DNA of 53,636 nt, taken from contig NZ_FUYF01000014.1 in NCBI RefSeq assembly GCF_900167555.1, positions 1 to 53,636 on the forward strand, given 5' to 3'. Below the pieces are notes generated by a model. That model was not told where the DNA came from. It saw only the letters and a program-made list of their open reading frames with translations, and did no database searches. Numbering within the stretch: position 1 is the stretch's first letter; each line of letters opens with the position of its first letter. Position numbers and translations under genes: made by a program. The DNA comes from Gemmiger formicilis (GTDB lineage Bacteria > Bacillota > Clostridia > Oscillospirales > Ruminococcaceae). This document shows positions 17,645-26,419 of the stretch, piece by piece.

Positions 17645-17715
17645 TTGACAAAGGCACGTCGGTTATGCTAAACTAACCTCTGCTGTGAACACCATGTACA
17701 GGCATGGTGCTTTTT
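17645..17715 (+). promoter_or_regulatory. Promoter and leader hairpin of the ECF transporter operon
   Basis: TTGACA (17645-17650) with an 18-bp spacer and TAAACT (17669-17674) forms a promoter. A stem CACCATG/CATGGTG (17690-17709) followed by CTTTTT comes about ten bases after the predicted start. It looks like a small leader terminator, or the operator of a repressor. A second short hairpin, GTTAG/CTAAC, lies at about 17727-17742 before the ribosome site CAGGAGG. Confidence 0.5.
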
Positions 17716-17762
17716 ATGCTATACGAGTTAGAATAAGCTAACACAAGTCAGGAGGAATCCCC

Positions 17763-18365
17763 ATGAACCAGAAGTTCAACAAGCTGACCGTGCCCGATCT
17801 GATCTCTGTCGGCGTCTTTACCGCGCTGTACTTTGTGCTTGTCACCGTGGCGACCTTCGCCTGTGCACTGCTGCCGGGCGTGGGCAACATTCTGCTGCCC
17901 GCCGTGGCCGCGCTGATCTCCGGCAGCGTCTATATGCTGCTGGCCGCCAAGCTGCAAAAATTCGGCGGCATCACGATCATGGGCCTTGTGATGGGCCTGT
18001 TCTTCTTCGTCTCCGGCCATTTTGTGCTGTCGTTCGCGGCCAACATCATCTGCGGCGTCGCGGCAGACCTGGTGGCCGCTGCGGGCAAATACCGCAGCAA
18101 AAAGCTGCTGCTGGCCAGCTACGTCGTGTTTTCCTATGGCCTGACCGGCCCGATTTTGCCGCTGTGGTTCATGAAATCCGCCTACATAGCCAACCTGACG
18201 GCCCGCGGCAAGGACGCCGCCTACATCGACACGCTGTTTGCACCCATTAACAGCGGCAGCTTTGTGGTCAGCATACTGGCAATTTTGATTTGCGCCCTTG
18301 TGGGCGGCTTCTTCGGCCAGAAGATGCTGAAGAAGCACTTTGAAAAGGCGGGGATCGTTGCATGA
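17763..18365 (+). CDS. ECF transporter S component, MptE/Trep_Strep type
   Basis: This 200-residue protein has about six membrane helices and a conserved N-terminus (LTVPDLISVGVFTALYFVL) as in the Trep_Strep family of substrate-binding S components. It is followed without gap by T and A genes, which fits a group I (dedicated) ECF transporter. The substrate of this family is not established. The stop overlaps the next start by 4 bp. Confidence 0.8.
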   Translation: MNQKFNKLTVPDLISVGVFTALYFVLVTVATFACALLPGVGNILLPAVAALISGSVYMLLAAKLQKFGGITIMGLVMGLFFFVSGHFVLSFAANIICGVAADLVAAAGKYRSKKLLLASYVVFSYGLTGPILPLWFMKSAYIANLTARGKDAAYIDTLFAPINSGSFVVSILAILICALVGGFFGQKMLKKHFEKAGIVA

Positions 18366-19057
18366 CCTTCCGCATGGACCCGCGCGCCAAGCTCTACCTG
18401 CTGCTGCTTGCCAACCTGATGCTTCTCTTTCACGTCGGCACCGGGGCGGAGGCCGCTGCCACGGCGCTGTGCCTGCTGCTGTTCTTCCTGTCGGGCAAAG
18501 CCCGCGCGGGGGTACGGCTGTCGGTGCTGTACTTTGGTCTGCTGGCCGTGGACCTCTTTGTCGTGCCCCGCGTCGGGGAGAGCGTGCTGCTGAACCTGCT
18601 CTCCCTCGTCTCGGTCGGCGTGCGGATGATGCTGCCCTGCATCATCACCGGCGCCTATGCGTTTTCAACGACGACAGTCGGGGAGCTGACCGCCGCGCTG
18701 CGCCGGATGCACCTGCCGGAGAGCATCATCATCCCCTGTGCCGTCGTCGTGCGGTTCTTTCCCACCGTGGGCGAGGATTACCGCCACATCCGCGCGGCCA
18801 TGGCCCTGCGGGGCATTGCCGCGGGCCGCGGCGCGCTGCTGCGCCATCCCGTGCAGTCGCTGGAATACATCCTGATGCCGCTTTTGATGAACAGCAACAA
18901 TGTGGCGCAGGATCTTTCCGCCGCCGCGCTGACCAAGGGCATCGGCCTACCGGGGCGGCATACCTGCATGACCGAGCTGCGGCTGACCGCGTGGGATTTC
19001 CTCTATCCCGCGCTCTGCACGCTGCCCCTGCTCTGGAAGGTGGTGACGCTGCTATGA
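18362..19057 (+). CDS. ECF transporter transmembrane T component
   Basis: The 231-residue protein has several membrane helices and a cytoplasmic coupling region with the ARG-like signature MALRGIAAGRGA (about 156-167) characteristic of CbiQ/EcfT proteins. It couples the S component to the ATPase. Its start overlaps the S gene stop and its stop (ATGA) overlaps the ATPase start. Confidence 0.85.
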   Translation: MTFRMDPRAKLYLLLLANLMLLFHVGTGAEAAATALCLLLFFLSGKARAGVRLSVLYFGLLAVDLFVVPRVGESVLLNLLSLVSVGVRMMLPCIITGAYAFSTTTVGELTAALRRMHLPESIIIPCAVVVRFFPTVGEDYRHIRAAMALRGIAAGRGALLRHPVQSLEYILMPLLMNSNNVAQDLSAAALTKGIGLPGRHTCMTELRLTAWDFLYPALCTLPLLWKVVTLL

Positions 19058-20460
19058 TCGAAGCCGAAAACGCAAGCTTTACCTATCAAAGTGCCCCCTC
19101 CCCCGCCCTGCAGGACGTCACGCTGACGGTGCAGCCCGGGGAATGCGTCGTCCTCTGTGGCCGGAGCGGCTGCGGCAAGACGACGTTCACCCATCTGCTG
19201 AACGGCCTTTCCCCGGAATTTTATCCCGGCACCCTGACAGGCCGCTGCACGGCGGCGGGGCTGGCCGCGGGCGAGGCCGCCATCGAAGCCTATGTGCCGC
19301 AGGTCGGCAGCGTGTTCCAGAACCCCAAGACCCAGTATTTCAACGTGGACACGACGGCGGAGCTGGCCTTCCCCTGTGAGAACGCCGGCATGGAGCCGCA
19401 GGCCATCCGCCGCCGCGTGGACGAGGTCGTCGAACAGTTCCGGCTCGGCCCGCTGATGGACCGCAGCGTTTTCAAGCTGTCGGGCGGGGAAAAGCAGCGC
19501 GTCGCGTTCGCGGCGGCCTGTATGCTCGGCCCGCGGCTGTTGGTGCTGGACGAGCCGACGAGCAACCTGGACGCCGCCGCCATCGCGCAGCTGCACGATA
19601 TGATCGCCGTGATGAAGCGGCAGGGCGTGACCGTTGTGCTGGCGGAGCACCGCCTTGCCTGGATCACCGATCTGGCGGACAGGTATTTCTTCTTTGCGGC
19701 GGGCCGCCTGGCCGCGCAGTGGTCCGCTGCGGAGTTTGCCGCGCTGCCTGCGGACACATTGGCCGGGTACGGTCTGCGCGCCCGCACGCTGGACGACTGC
19801 CGCGCCGGAATCCGCGCAAAGCAGAGCGCCCGATGCCCCGGTACGCCGGTGCTCACGCTGGAGGGCGTCACGCTGGGCTGCGACAAAAAGCACCCGCTGC
19901 GCACCCTGCCCGATATGAGCTTTGCCGCCGGTGAGATCGTCGGCCTGATGGGGCGCAACGGCATCGGCAAATCGACGATGGCCCGCACGCTCTGCGGCCT
20001 GCTGGAGCCGGTCAGCGGCAAAATCTGCCGGAACGGCAGACCCGCCAACGCAAGCGAGCGGCTCAGGAGCAGCTTCCTTGTCATGCAGGATGTGAACTAT
20101 CAGCTGTTCAGTGACAGCGTGCGGGAGGAGGTGCTGCTCGGCGCAGCCCACCCGGAGCGGTGCGACGCCGTTTTGCAGGCGCTGGGGCTGGACGGTCTGG
20201 CGGACCGCCACCCGATGAGCCTTTCCGGCGGGCAGAAGCAGCGGGTCGTCGTAGCGGCGGCCATGCTGTCCGACAAGCCGCTGATCTTACTGGACGAGCC
20301 GACGAGCGGCCTTGACCTGGGCAGTATGCAGCAGGTCGGGCAGCTTTTGCAGGAATGGAAGGCGCAGGGCAAGACCCTGCTTGTCATCACCCACGATGAG
20401 GAGCTGGCCGCCAACTGGTGTGACCGCGTCATACGCTGGGACGATACGGAAGGAGTGTGA
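19054..20460 (+). CDS. ECF transporter ATPase with two fused ABC domains
   Basis: This 468-residue protein carries two ABC ATPase domains in tandem. The first has Walker A GRSGCGKTT, signature LSGGEKQR and Walker B LLVLDEPTS. The second has GRNGIGKST, LSGGQKQR and LILLDEPTS. Fusion of the two A subunits into one chain is typical of transporters that go with Trep_Strep/MptE S components. The start at 19054 overlaps the T gene stop. Confidence 0.9.
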   Translation: MIEAENASFTYQSAPSPALQDVTLTVQPGECVVLCGRSGCGKTTFTHLLNGLSPEFYPGTLTGRCTAAGLAAGEAAIEAYVPQVGSVFQNPKTQYFNVDTTAELAFPCENAGMEPQAIRRRVDEVVEQFRLGPLMDRSVFKLSGGEKQRVAFAAACMLGPRLLVLDEPTSNLDAAAIAQLHDMIAVMKRQGVTVVLAEHRLAWITDLADRYFFFAAGRLAAQWSAAEFAALPADTLAGYGLRARTLDDCRAGIRAKQSARCPGTPVLTLEGVTLGCDKKHPLRTLPDMSFAAGEIVGLMGRNGIGKSTMARTLCGLLEPVSGKICRNGRPANASERLRSSFLVMQDVNYQLFSDSVREEVLLGAAHPERCDAVLQALGLDGLADRHPMSLSGGQKQRVVVAAAMLSDKPLILLDEPTSGLDLGSMQQVGQLLQEWKAQGKTLLVITHDEELAANWCDRVIRWDDTEGV

Positions 20461-20465
20461 CCCCC

Positions 20466-21086
20466 ATGGAATTTCACCCGAACAACTGGCTGGGCCGCTG
20501 GCAGAATTTTGAGAGCTATATCACCAGCACTGACCCGTATTTGCAGCTTGCCTGGCAGGAGGCCGAGGCCGCCGCTGCTGCGCTGCCGATGTTTAAAAGT
20601 GGCGCGAAGCAGTTCTGGCAGACGGCCTGCGTGACGACGAGCATCGGCAACCCGCACACGCTGGGCGGCTGGACTATCACCCCCGCCGACGGCGGCAAGC
20701 TCTGCATCGCGTGGACGGACGCCGACGGGAACACCCTCGGCCGGGCGGTCTATCATCTGGACCACGTTTTGGAGCGCGGGCTTGAGGGCAAGGAGAACGC
20801 CCTTTTCGTCGCCGAGGACGTCCCCGCCGACTGGCCGTTCCGCTGCCTGCTGGCAATGGAGCCGATGCCGCCCCGCGCGGCCCGGCTGCAGGGCGGGCTT
20901 TTAAGCCACCTGCATTTCCAGTACGCCAGCGGTCCCGAGCACCTGTTTGACCCCGACACCCACGCCCTGTGCAGCCCGCTGTGGTACGCTACGATGTGCG
21001 ACGGCGACGGCACGCTGTTAGAGCAGTGCAACATTGTCCGCGCTCTGCACCGCCTGCCTGTGTGGGAGGAACTGCCGGAGCTGTGA
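20466..21086 (+). CDS. Uncharacterised protein encoded with the ECF transporter
   Basis: This 206-residue soluble protein without a signal peptide is Trp-rich near its start (NNWLGRWQNFESYI). That opening is loosely reminiscent of ZinT-like lipocalins, but the match is weak and is not claimed. It has Cys at several positions and ends with VWEELPEL. The ATG at 20466 has GGAG upstream; an alternative GTG at 20457 overlaps the ATPase stop. As the last gene of a four-gene operon it may bind or modify the transported substrate. Confidence 0.65.
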   Translation: MEFHPNNWLGRWQNFESYITSTDPYLQLAWQEAEAAAAALPMFKSGAKQFWQTACVTTSIGNPHTLGGWTITPADGGKLCIAWTDADGNTLGRAVYHLDHVLERGLEGKENALFVAEDVPADWPFRCLLAMEPMPPRAARLQGGLLSHLHFQYASGPEHLFDPDTHALCSPLWYATMCDGDGTLLEQCNIVRALHRLPVWEELPEL

Positions 21087-21091
21087 GAGAA

Positions 21092-21140
21092 AAAGAAAGA
21101 AACGGGATGCCCGCAAAAGTGACATCCCGTTTCTTTCTTT
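21092..21140 (+). terminator. Terminator of the ECF operon
   Basis: Perfect 18-bp arms (AAAGAAAGAAACGGGATG and its complement) with a 13-base loop and a run of T lie 5 bp past the last gene of the operon. Confidence 0.85.
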
Positions 21141-21148
21141 TATTGCTC

Positions 21149-21238
21149 AGTAGGGGCCGGGCATGCCCGGCCTGGCTGTGTAAGGAATACAAGCGCCTTT
21201 CGGTAAGCTGCGGGCCGCACGTGTGCGGCCCCTACCGC
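21149..21238. repeat. GTAGGGGC-type palindromic element B
   Basis: The outer GTAGGGGCCGGGCATGCCCG and inner-end GGGCCGCACGTGTGCGGCCC with terminal CCTAC form a paired-hairpin unit of about 90 bp, without coding capacity. Confidence 0.6.
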
Positions 21239-21250
21239 TCTGCTTCCCGG

Positions 21251-22735
21251 TTATTCCTCGTCCTCGGTCTTGATCGTAATGTTTCGGTCCGTCTTGGCCT
21301 CGATGCTGTTGGCGCGGACAATGTCGCGCATGTCGATGCCGGTGGCCTCCTTCATGGCCTCCATCGTCTGGGCCATCAGCACCGGCACATTGCCGGAGAC
21401 ACCCGACACGCCAGACGCATCGCCGCCGATGATGGACACCTTGTCGATGCTGGACAGGGGCTGCGCGACGCTCCTGGCAATTTCAGGCAGGACCTTGATC
21501 ATCATTTCGGCCACAGCGGCGTCGTTGTACTGCTTGTAGGCTTCGGCCTTCTGCTTCATCGCTTCGGCCTCTGCCAGGCCCTTCTGGCGGATGGCCTCCG
21601 CCTCGGCCTTGCCGACCAGCGCGATGCCCTCGGCCTCCTGCTGCTTGGCAAACTTCGCGGCCTCGGCGGCACGCTCGGCCTCATACTTCTGGGCCTCGGC
21701 CTCCTTCTGGCGGCGGTACAGCTCGGCGTCGGCCTGCTTGCGGACCTCGGCATCCAGCTTGCGCTGCTGGACCTCGGCCTCCTGAGCGGCCAGGTCGACC
21801 ATCTTCTTCTGGCGGGCGATCTCGGCGTCGGCCTCGGACTCCTTGACCTCCTTGGCGCGCAGGTTCGTCTGGATCATACCGGCGGCGTTCGCGTCGGCGG
21901 CGGCCTTGTCAGCCTCGGCCTTCAGCTTGGACTTTGCCAGCTCCAGCTCGTTGTTGCGCTGGGCAATGGCGGTCTGGGCTTCGATCTCCTTCTCGTTCGC
22001 GGCCATGGCGGCGGCAGCCTTCGCGCAGGAGACGTCGCGCTCGGCCTCGGCCTTGGCGATGGAGGCACGCTTTTTCACAAGCTCCTCCTGCTCGACGCCG
22101 ATGGCTTCAATAACGCCGTGGTTGTGGCCCATGGCGTCCACGGCGTCCTTGACGTCCTGCACGTTGAAGGTCACGACCTCCAAGCCCATCTTGGCCAGGT
22201 CGGGGCGTGCGTTCTCCACGACGCTGACGGCCATCTGCTTGCGGTTTGTCAGGATCTGGTCCACGGTCATCTCGGACACGATCTCACGCAGGTTGCCCTG
22301 CAGCACATCGTTGATCTTTTCATTGATGTGCGCCTCGTCCATGCCGAGGAAGTTCGAGATCGCGGCCTGCTGGCGGGAATTGATGTACTTGCGGATGTCG
22401 TCATATCCGGCGTTGCGGACCTCCTCGTCTGAGACGGTGGAGTTCTCGCTGTAGACCTGGACGGTGACGACGCTGTCGAGCCAGAGGGAGACGCCCTCCT
22501 TGGTTTTAACGCCCGTTTCCGGCGTTTTCACGTCGATTTTCAACAGGCGCATGTTCAGGCGGTCTGCGCGCTGCACAATGGGCAGCACAAAGACGCCGCG
22601 CCCGCAGACGACCTTCGGGCGGGAGAGGCCGAAGCCTGTCACGACGATGGCCTGGGTCGGCGGGGCCTTCTTGTAGCAGAGAAAGCAGAAGGCAATGATG
22701 GCCGCGGCAACAGCGGCAGCAATAATGAATCCCAT
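21251..22735 (-). CDS. Flotillin-like SPFH protein
   Basis: The 494 residues start with a single N-terminal membrane helix (about 2-20), then an SPFH/band 7 domain (about 25-200). A long Ala/Glu/Lys-rich coiled coil (about 215-400) with many A-E-A repeats follows, then a Gly-rich linker and an acidic tail. Flotillins scaffold ordered membrane microdomains and affect signalling and secretion. No NfeD-like partner, commonly found next to floT genes, is present here. GGAGGAAC precedes the ATG. Confidence 0.88.
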   Translation of the reverse strand: MGFIIAAAVAAAIIAFCFLCYKKAPPTQAIVVTGFGLSRPKVVCGRGVFVLPIVQRADRLNMRLLKIDVKTPETGVKTKEGVSLWLDSVVTVQVYSENSTVSDEEVRNAGYDDIRKYINSRQQAAISNFLGMDEAHINEKINDVLQGNLREIVSEMTVDQILTNRKQMAVSVVENARPDLAKMGLEVVTFNVQDVKDAVDAMGHNHGVIEAIGVEQEELVKKRASIAKAEAERDVSCAKAAAAMAANEKEIEAQTAIAQRNNELELAKSKLKAEADKAAADANAAGMIQTNLRAKEVKESEADAEIARQKKMVDLAAQEAEVQQRKLDAEVRKQADAELYRRQKEAEAQKYEAERAAEAAKFAKQQEAEGIALVGKAEAEAIRQKGLAEAEAMKQKAEAYKQYNDAAVAEMMIKVLPEIARSVAQPLSSIDKVSIIGGDASGVSGVSGNVPVLMAQTMEAMKEATGIDMRDIVRANSIEAKTDRNITIKTEDEE

Positions 22736-22945
22736 ACTCTTGTTCCTCCTTCAGAACACATTGGGCCGCAAAAAAAGCGGCAGCGATAAGGGTCGTCATC
22801 AGCGGGTTTTCTTGCTGATGATGCTACCATTATAGCTGCCGCCCGTGCTCCAAAACAGGACAGGTTTCGCAAAATACAGGGTGCTATTTTGCTGTTTACA
22901 GCGCGTCCTTCGCGCTTTTACGCAGGCGTCGTTATCTCCGCCTCG

Positions 22946-24115
22946 TTACATTTGCTTGGTAGGTTTTGCTTTTTCGGCCAGCAGGCACAGCACTACGGTC
23001 AGCACCATGTCGGGCAGCGTGTAGCCCACCGGCGTGTCAACGCCCATCAGCAGGCGGTAGGCGATAAAGCCCACGAGCCAGATAACAAGGTTGCGCGCGT
23101 CGGCAGCCACGGCAAAGCGGTCCCGGTGCAAAATAAAGTGGTCTGCGATCTGCACGGCGATCATCGGCGCGAACACCGAGCCGATCAGGTACAGAAAGCC
23201 CGTGATGTCGTCCATCGGGAAAAGGATGGCCGCCGCCGTGCCGATGACCGTCACGGCAATGGCGGTCTTTTTGCCGTTGAGCTTTGCGGACAGGCTCTCG
23301 GCAGAGATGCCCGCGCTCCACGCATCGAGGAAGGTCGTCGTGACCGTGGAGAAAACCAGAATGATCAGCGCGGCAATGCCGAGCCCGGCCTTGACCATGA
23401 TGACGGCAATGTCATACTCGCCGGTAAAGATGGCCGCGCCCATGCCGATGACGTACATCCAGCAGGATACCGCGCCGTAGACCAGCACGCTGACCCAGGT
23501 CGCCTGGGTCGGCTTCTCGGCGTCGCGGGTGTAGTCGCTGATGAGCGGCAGCCAGGACAGCGGCATCGCCACGGCCAGCTCCACCGCCGCACCGAAGGTC
23601 AGGCTCTCGCCGTCAATGCCGACCATGGCGTTGCCGGAGAAGAAGATGACCTTGCACAACACCAGCGTCAGAATAAACAAAGCAGCCATCGTAATTTTGT
23701 TGATCCAGCCTAAATCGGTCACGCCGACGGCGATCCACACGATAATCAGCGCACCGATGACAAGGCACCAGACCCAGCGGCCAATCGCAAAAATACCGCC
23801 GACGGCCAGTGCACCGTCATAGATCATGATGGCCGTCCAGCCGACGAGCTGCAAAACGTTCAGGAACGCAAACAGCAGGCCGCCCTTCTGGCCGAAGCTC
23901 ATTTTTACGGTCTCCATAGCGCTGCGGCCCGTGCGCCCGCCGATGAGGCCCGCCAGCAGCATCATGGCGCAGCCGATGATATGCCCGAGCAGAATGGCCG
24001 CAAAGCCCTTTGCCATGCCCAGCGGCGCAAAGGCGGTGCCGGTCAGGATCTCGGCCAGCGAGACGCCCGCGCCGAACCAGATCAGGCCGTTCTGAAAGGT
24101 AGAAGTCTTTTTCAT
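22946..24115 (-). CDS. cytX: Hydroxymethylpyrimidine permease, CytX type
   Basis: The 389-residue protein has about twelve membrane helices of the NCS1 family, opening FQNGLIWFGAGVSLAEILTG, a CytX-like N-terminus. In thiamine loci under TPP riboswitches CytX is predicted to import hydroxymethylpyrimidine, the substrate of ThiD. It is the last gene of the thi operon, and its ATG overlaps the thiD stop by 4 bp (ATGA). Confidence 0.85.
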   Translation of the reverse strand: MKKTSTFQNGLIWFGAGVSLAEILTGTAFAPLGMAKGFAAILLGHIIGCAMMLLAGLIGGRTGRSAMETVKMSFGQKGGLLFAFLNVLQLVGWTAIMIYDGALAVGGIFAIGRWVWCLVIGALIIVWIAVGVTDLGWINKITMAALFILTLVLCKVIFFSGNAMVGIDGESLTFGAAVELAVAMPLSWLPLISDYTRDAEKPTQATWVSVLVYGAVSCWMYVIGMGAAIFTGEYDIAVIMVKAGLGIAALIILVFSTVTTTFLDAWSAGISAESLSAKLNGKKTAIAVTVIGTAAAILFPMDDITGFLYLIGSVFAPMIAVQIADHFILHRDRFAVAADARNLVIWLVGFIAYRLLMGVDTPVGYTLPDMVLTVVLCLLAEKAKPTKQM

Positions 24116-24909
24116 TCGACAAAATCCCCCTTCAGTGCGAACATGTGGTTCATCGGGCCGGAGCCGTGGCCGAGGTCAAGCATAGCGGCCAGCGCACCGG
24201 AGATGTACGCCTTTGCGCGCTCCACCGACGTGTCAAGGTCATAGCCCTTCGCGAGATTCGACGCAATGGCGCTGGACAGCGTGCAGCCGGTGCCGTGGGT
24301 GTTGGGGTTGTCGATGCGGCGTCCCTTGAACCACTTACCCGCGCCGTCGCGCCAAAGCAGGTCGTCGGCGTCGTTGATCTGGTGCCCGCCCTTGCAGAGC
24401 ACCGCACAGCCGTACTTTTCGCTGATGGTCTGTGCGGCCCGCTCCATATCGGCGGCGTTTTGAATGGTCATGCCGGAGAGGATCTCCGCCTCGGGGATGT
24501 TCGGCGTCAGGACCTCGGCCAGCGGCAGGAGCTTTTCGCACAGCGCGGTCACGGCGTCGTCGCGCAACAGCTTTGCGCCGGATGTTGCGACCATGACGGG
24601 GTCCACGACGATGTGCTTTGCGCCGTATTCCTTCAATTTTGCCGCAATCGTTTCGATCAGCTCTGCCGAGGATACCATGCCGATCTTGACGGCATCGGGG
24701 AAGATGTCGGTAAACACTGCGTCGAGCTGCTCCGCCAGAAAATGCGGGGTCGAGTCAAAAATGTCGGTCACGCCGGTGGTGTTCTGGGCGGTCAGGGCCG
24801 TGACTGCGCACAGGGCAAAAACGCCGTTGGCGGTCATGGTCTTGATGTCTGCCTGGATACCGGCGCCTCCGCTGGAATCACTTCCGGCAATGGTCAATGC
24901 TGTTCTCAT
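24112..24909 (-). CDS. thiD: Hydroxymethylpyrimidine (phospho)kinase ThiD
   Basis: The 265 residues show TIAGSDSSGGAGIQADIKT at the N-terminus (substrate loop), VDPVMVATSG in the middle and the ribokinase-type HGTGCTLSSAIA anion hole near residue 210. It phosphorylates HMP to HMP-PP for coupling by ThiE. The start at 24909 follows GGAAAGGAAG. It is separated from the upstream HAD gene by an inserted palindromic element. Confidence 0.93.
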   Translation of the reverse strand: MRTALTIAGSDSSGGAGIQADIKTMTANGVFALCAVTALTAQNTTGVTDIFDSTPHFLAEQLDAVFTDIFPDAVKIGMVSSAELIETIAAKLKEYGAKHIVVDPVMVATSGAKLLRDDAVTALCEKLLPLAEVLTPNIPEAEILSGMTIQNAADMERAAQTISEKYGCAVLCKGGHQINDADDLLWRDGAGKWFKGRRIDNPNTHGTGCTLSSAIASNLAKGYDLDTSVERAKAYISGALAAMLDLGHGSGPMNHMFALKGDFVE

Positions 24910-24959
24910 GGTGATAACTTCCTTTCCTTTTTGTATACAGCAAGGTTTTATAAAGCGGT

Positions 24960-25137
24960 ACAAGGTGGTGCCCCCGGTGTACCGCTGTGGGGGGCTTTTT
25001 TGCAGCAGCAGGGGTCGGCGTCCTCGACGACCTGCGGAGGGGTCAAGACCCCTCCCTACGATGCAATTTTTCAAGGGGCTTTGTAGGGAGCGGTCTTGAC
25101 CGCTCCGTGCCGTGCGGCGGCAGTGGTACGCCGCCCC
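24960..25137. repeat. Palindromic element C inside the thi operon
   Basis: The element contains GGAGGGGTCAAGACCCCTCC and AGGGAGCGGTCTTGACCGCT palindromes, with GTACGCCGCCCCCTAC at the end. It separates thiD from the HAD gene without introducing an obvious terminator, so polycistronic transcription may continue. Confidence 0.6.
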
Positions 25138-25785
25138 CTACAGGAGTGCTGCTTTCGCTTCGTGCAAATCTCTCACATACAGATCCGCTGCCATTTGCAG
25201 CCCGGCCTGGTCGGTCTCGCCGTCGGCATCGTAGACGCCGATTGTGTAAAAGCCCGCGGCCTTCGCGGTTTTCAGGGCGTAGAGACTATCCTCAAAGACG
25301 AGCGTTTCCGCCGGCGCGGCGTGCAGGGCCTCGGCGGCCAGCAGGTAAATTGTCGGCTCATGCTTGCTGACGCCGACCTCGGCCGTAGTGAAAAGCCGGG
25401 TGAAATACCCGAGCAGCCCCAGCCGTTCCAGCGCCCGCGTGACGTGCTCCCGCGGGCTGGACGTGGCCGCCGCCAGCTTCACGCCGCGGGCGGTCAGGGC
25501 GGCCAGCAGTGCCGCCGCGCCGTCCTTGGCGGGGACCTCATAAAAATAGAAGTCCCGCAGCATGTCCGCAATGCCCGCGCCGACCTCGGCGGCAGACTGC
25601 GGCAGTGCATAGTGCGTGTGCAGATACTCCGCACCCTGCTCCATGCTCATCGAGAACAAAATCTCGTTGAGTCCTTCCTCCGGCGTGACGCCCAGGCTGC
25701 GCAGATACCGCGCGCCAAGGTCGTTCCAGATGCCCATGGAGTCGAGCAGCACGCCGTCCAGATCAAAAACAGCAGCCTTAGTCAT
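25138..25785 (-). CDS. HAD phosphatase in the thiamine operon
   Basis: The 215-residue HAD has motif I FDLDGVLLDS, a small helical cap, motif II AATSSPREH and motif IV LVFEDSLYALKTAKAAG, i.e. the beta-phosphoglucomutase/phosphatase branch. Encoded between thiE and thiD, with its start overlapping the thiE stop, it is a candidate thiamine-monophosphate, TPP or HMP-phosphate phosphatase. The link to thiamine rests on position only. Confidence 0.85.
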   Translation of the reverse strand: MTKAAVFDLDGVLLDSMGIWNDLGARYLRSLGVTPEEGLNEILFSMSMEQGAEYLHTHYALPQSAAEVGAGIADMLRDFYFYEVPAKDGAAALLAALTARGVKLAAATSSPREHVTRALERLGLLGYFTRLFTTAEVGVSKHEPTIYLLAAEALHAAPAETLVFEDSLYALKTAKAAGFYTIGVYDADGETDQAGLQMAADLYVRDLHEAKAALL

Positions 25786-26419
25786 GCAGCATTTTCTCCG
25801 TGGCGGCCTTCAGGTCGGCGGATGCCTGTTGGATGTTCTTTGCTGCGTAAATCGCGCTGATGACCGCGACGCCGCAGATGCCGCTGCCCGCGAGCTTCGC
25901 GACATTTTCCTGCGTGATGCCGCCGATGGCGACAACGGGGATGGACACGGCCCCGCAGATGGCCTTGAGCGTCTCATAGCTCACATCGTCGGCGTCGTCC
26001 TTCGAGCCGGTCGGGAACACCGCGCCGACGCCGAGGTAATCCGCGCCGTGCTTTTCGGCCAGGACGGCTTGCTCCACGGTCTGGGCGGAGACGCCCAGAA
26101 TCTTGTCTGGGCCCAAAATCGCGCGGACGTCCTGCGCCTCCATATCGCTCTGGCCGACATGCACGCCGTCTGCGTTCATCTCGCGGGCGATCTCGACGTT
26201 GTCATTCACAAGAAACGGCACACCGCGCTCGCGGCAGAGCGTTTGCAGCTCCTTCGCTTCCTCGAGGAACTTCCCCTCCTCCAGCGTCTTTTCGCGCAGC
26301 TGGACCATCGTCACACCGCCGTCAAGGCTTTCGCGCACAACGTCGATAAGCCTGCGCCCGTCCAGCCAGTGGCGGTCCGTGACGGCATAGAGCAGCAGAT
26401 CATTTTTATCGCAGTTCAT
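25778..26419 (-). CDS. thiE: Thiamine-phosphate synthase ThiE
   Basis: This 213-residue TIM barrel joins HMP-PP and THZ-P to thiamine phosphate. It shows LLLYAVTDRHWLDG at the start, MVQLREKTLEE, VPFLVNDNVEIA and GADYLGVGAVFPTGSKDDA. VVAIGGITQENV binds phosphate. The start at 26419 lies within the thiM 3' end, so the genes are translationally coupled. Confidence 0.93.
   Translation of the reverse strand: MNCDKNDLLLYAVTDRHWLDGRRLIDVVRESLDGGVTMVQLREKTLEEGKFLEEAKELQTLCRERGVPFLVNDNVEIAREMNADGVHVGQSDMEAQDVRAILGPDKILGVSAQTVEQAVLAEKHGADYLGVGAVFPTGSKDDADDVSYETLKAICGAVSIPVVAIGGITQENVAKLAGSGICGVAVISAIYAAKNIQQASADLKAATEKMLHD

Noticed and set aside
20466-21086. ZinT-family zinc lipocalin
   Set aside because: Only a loose likeness in the first 20 residues; no His cluster of the ZinT metal site was found.
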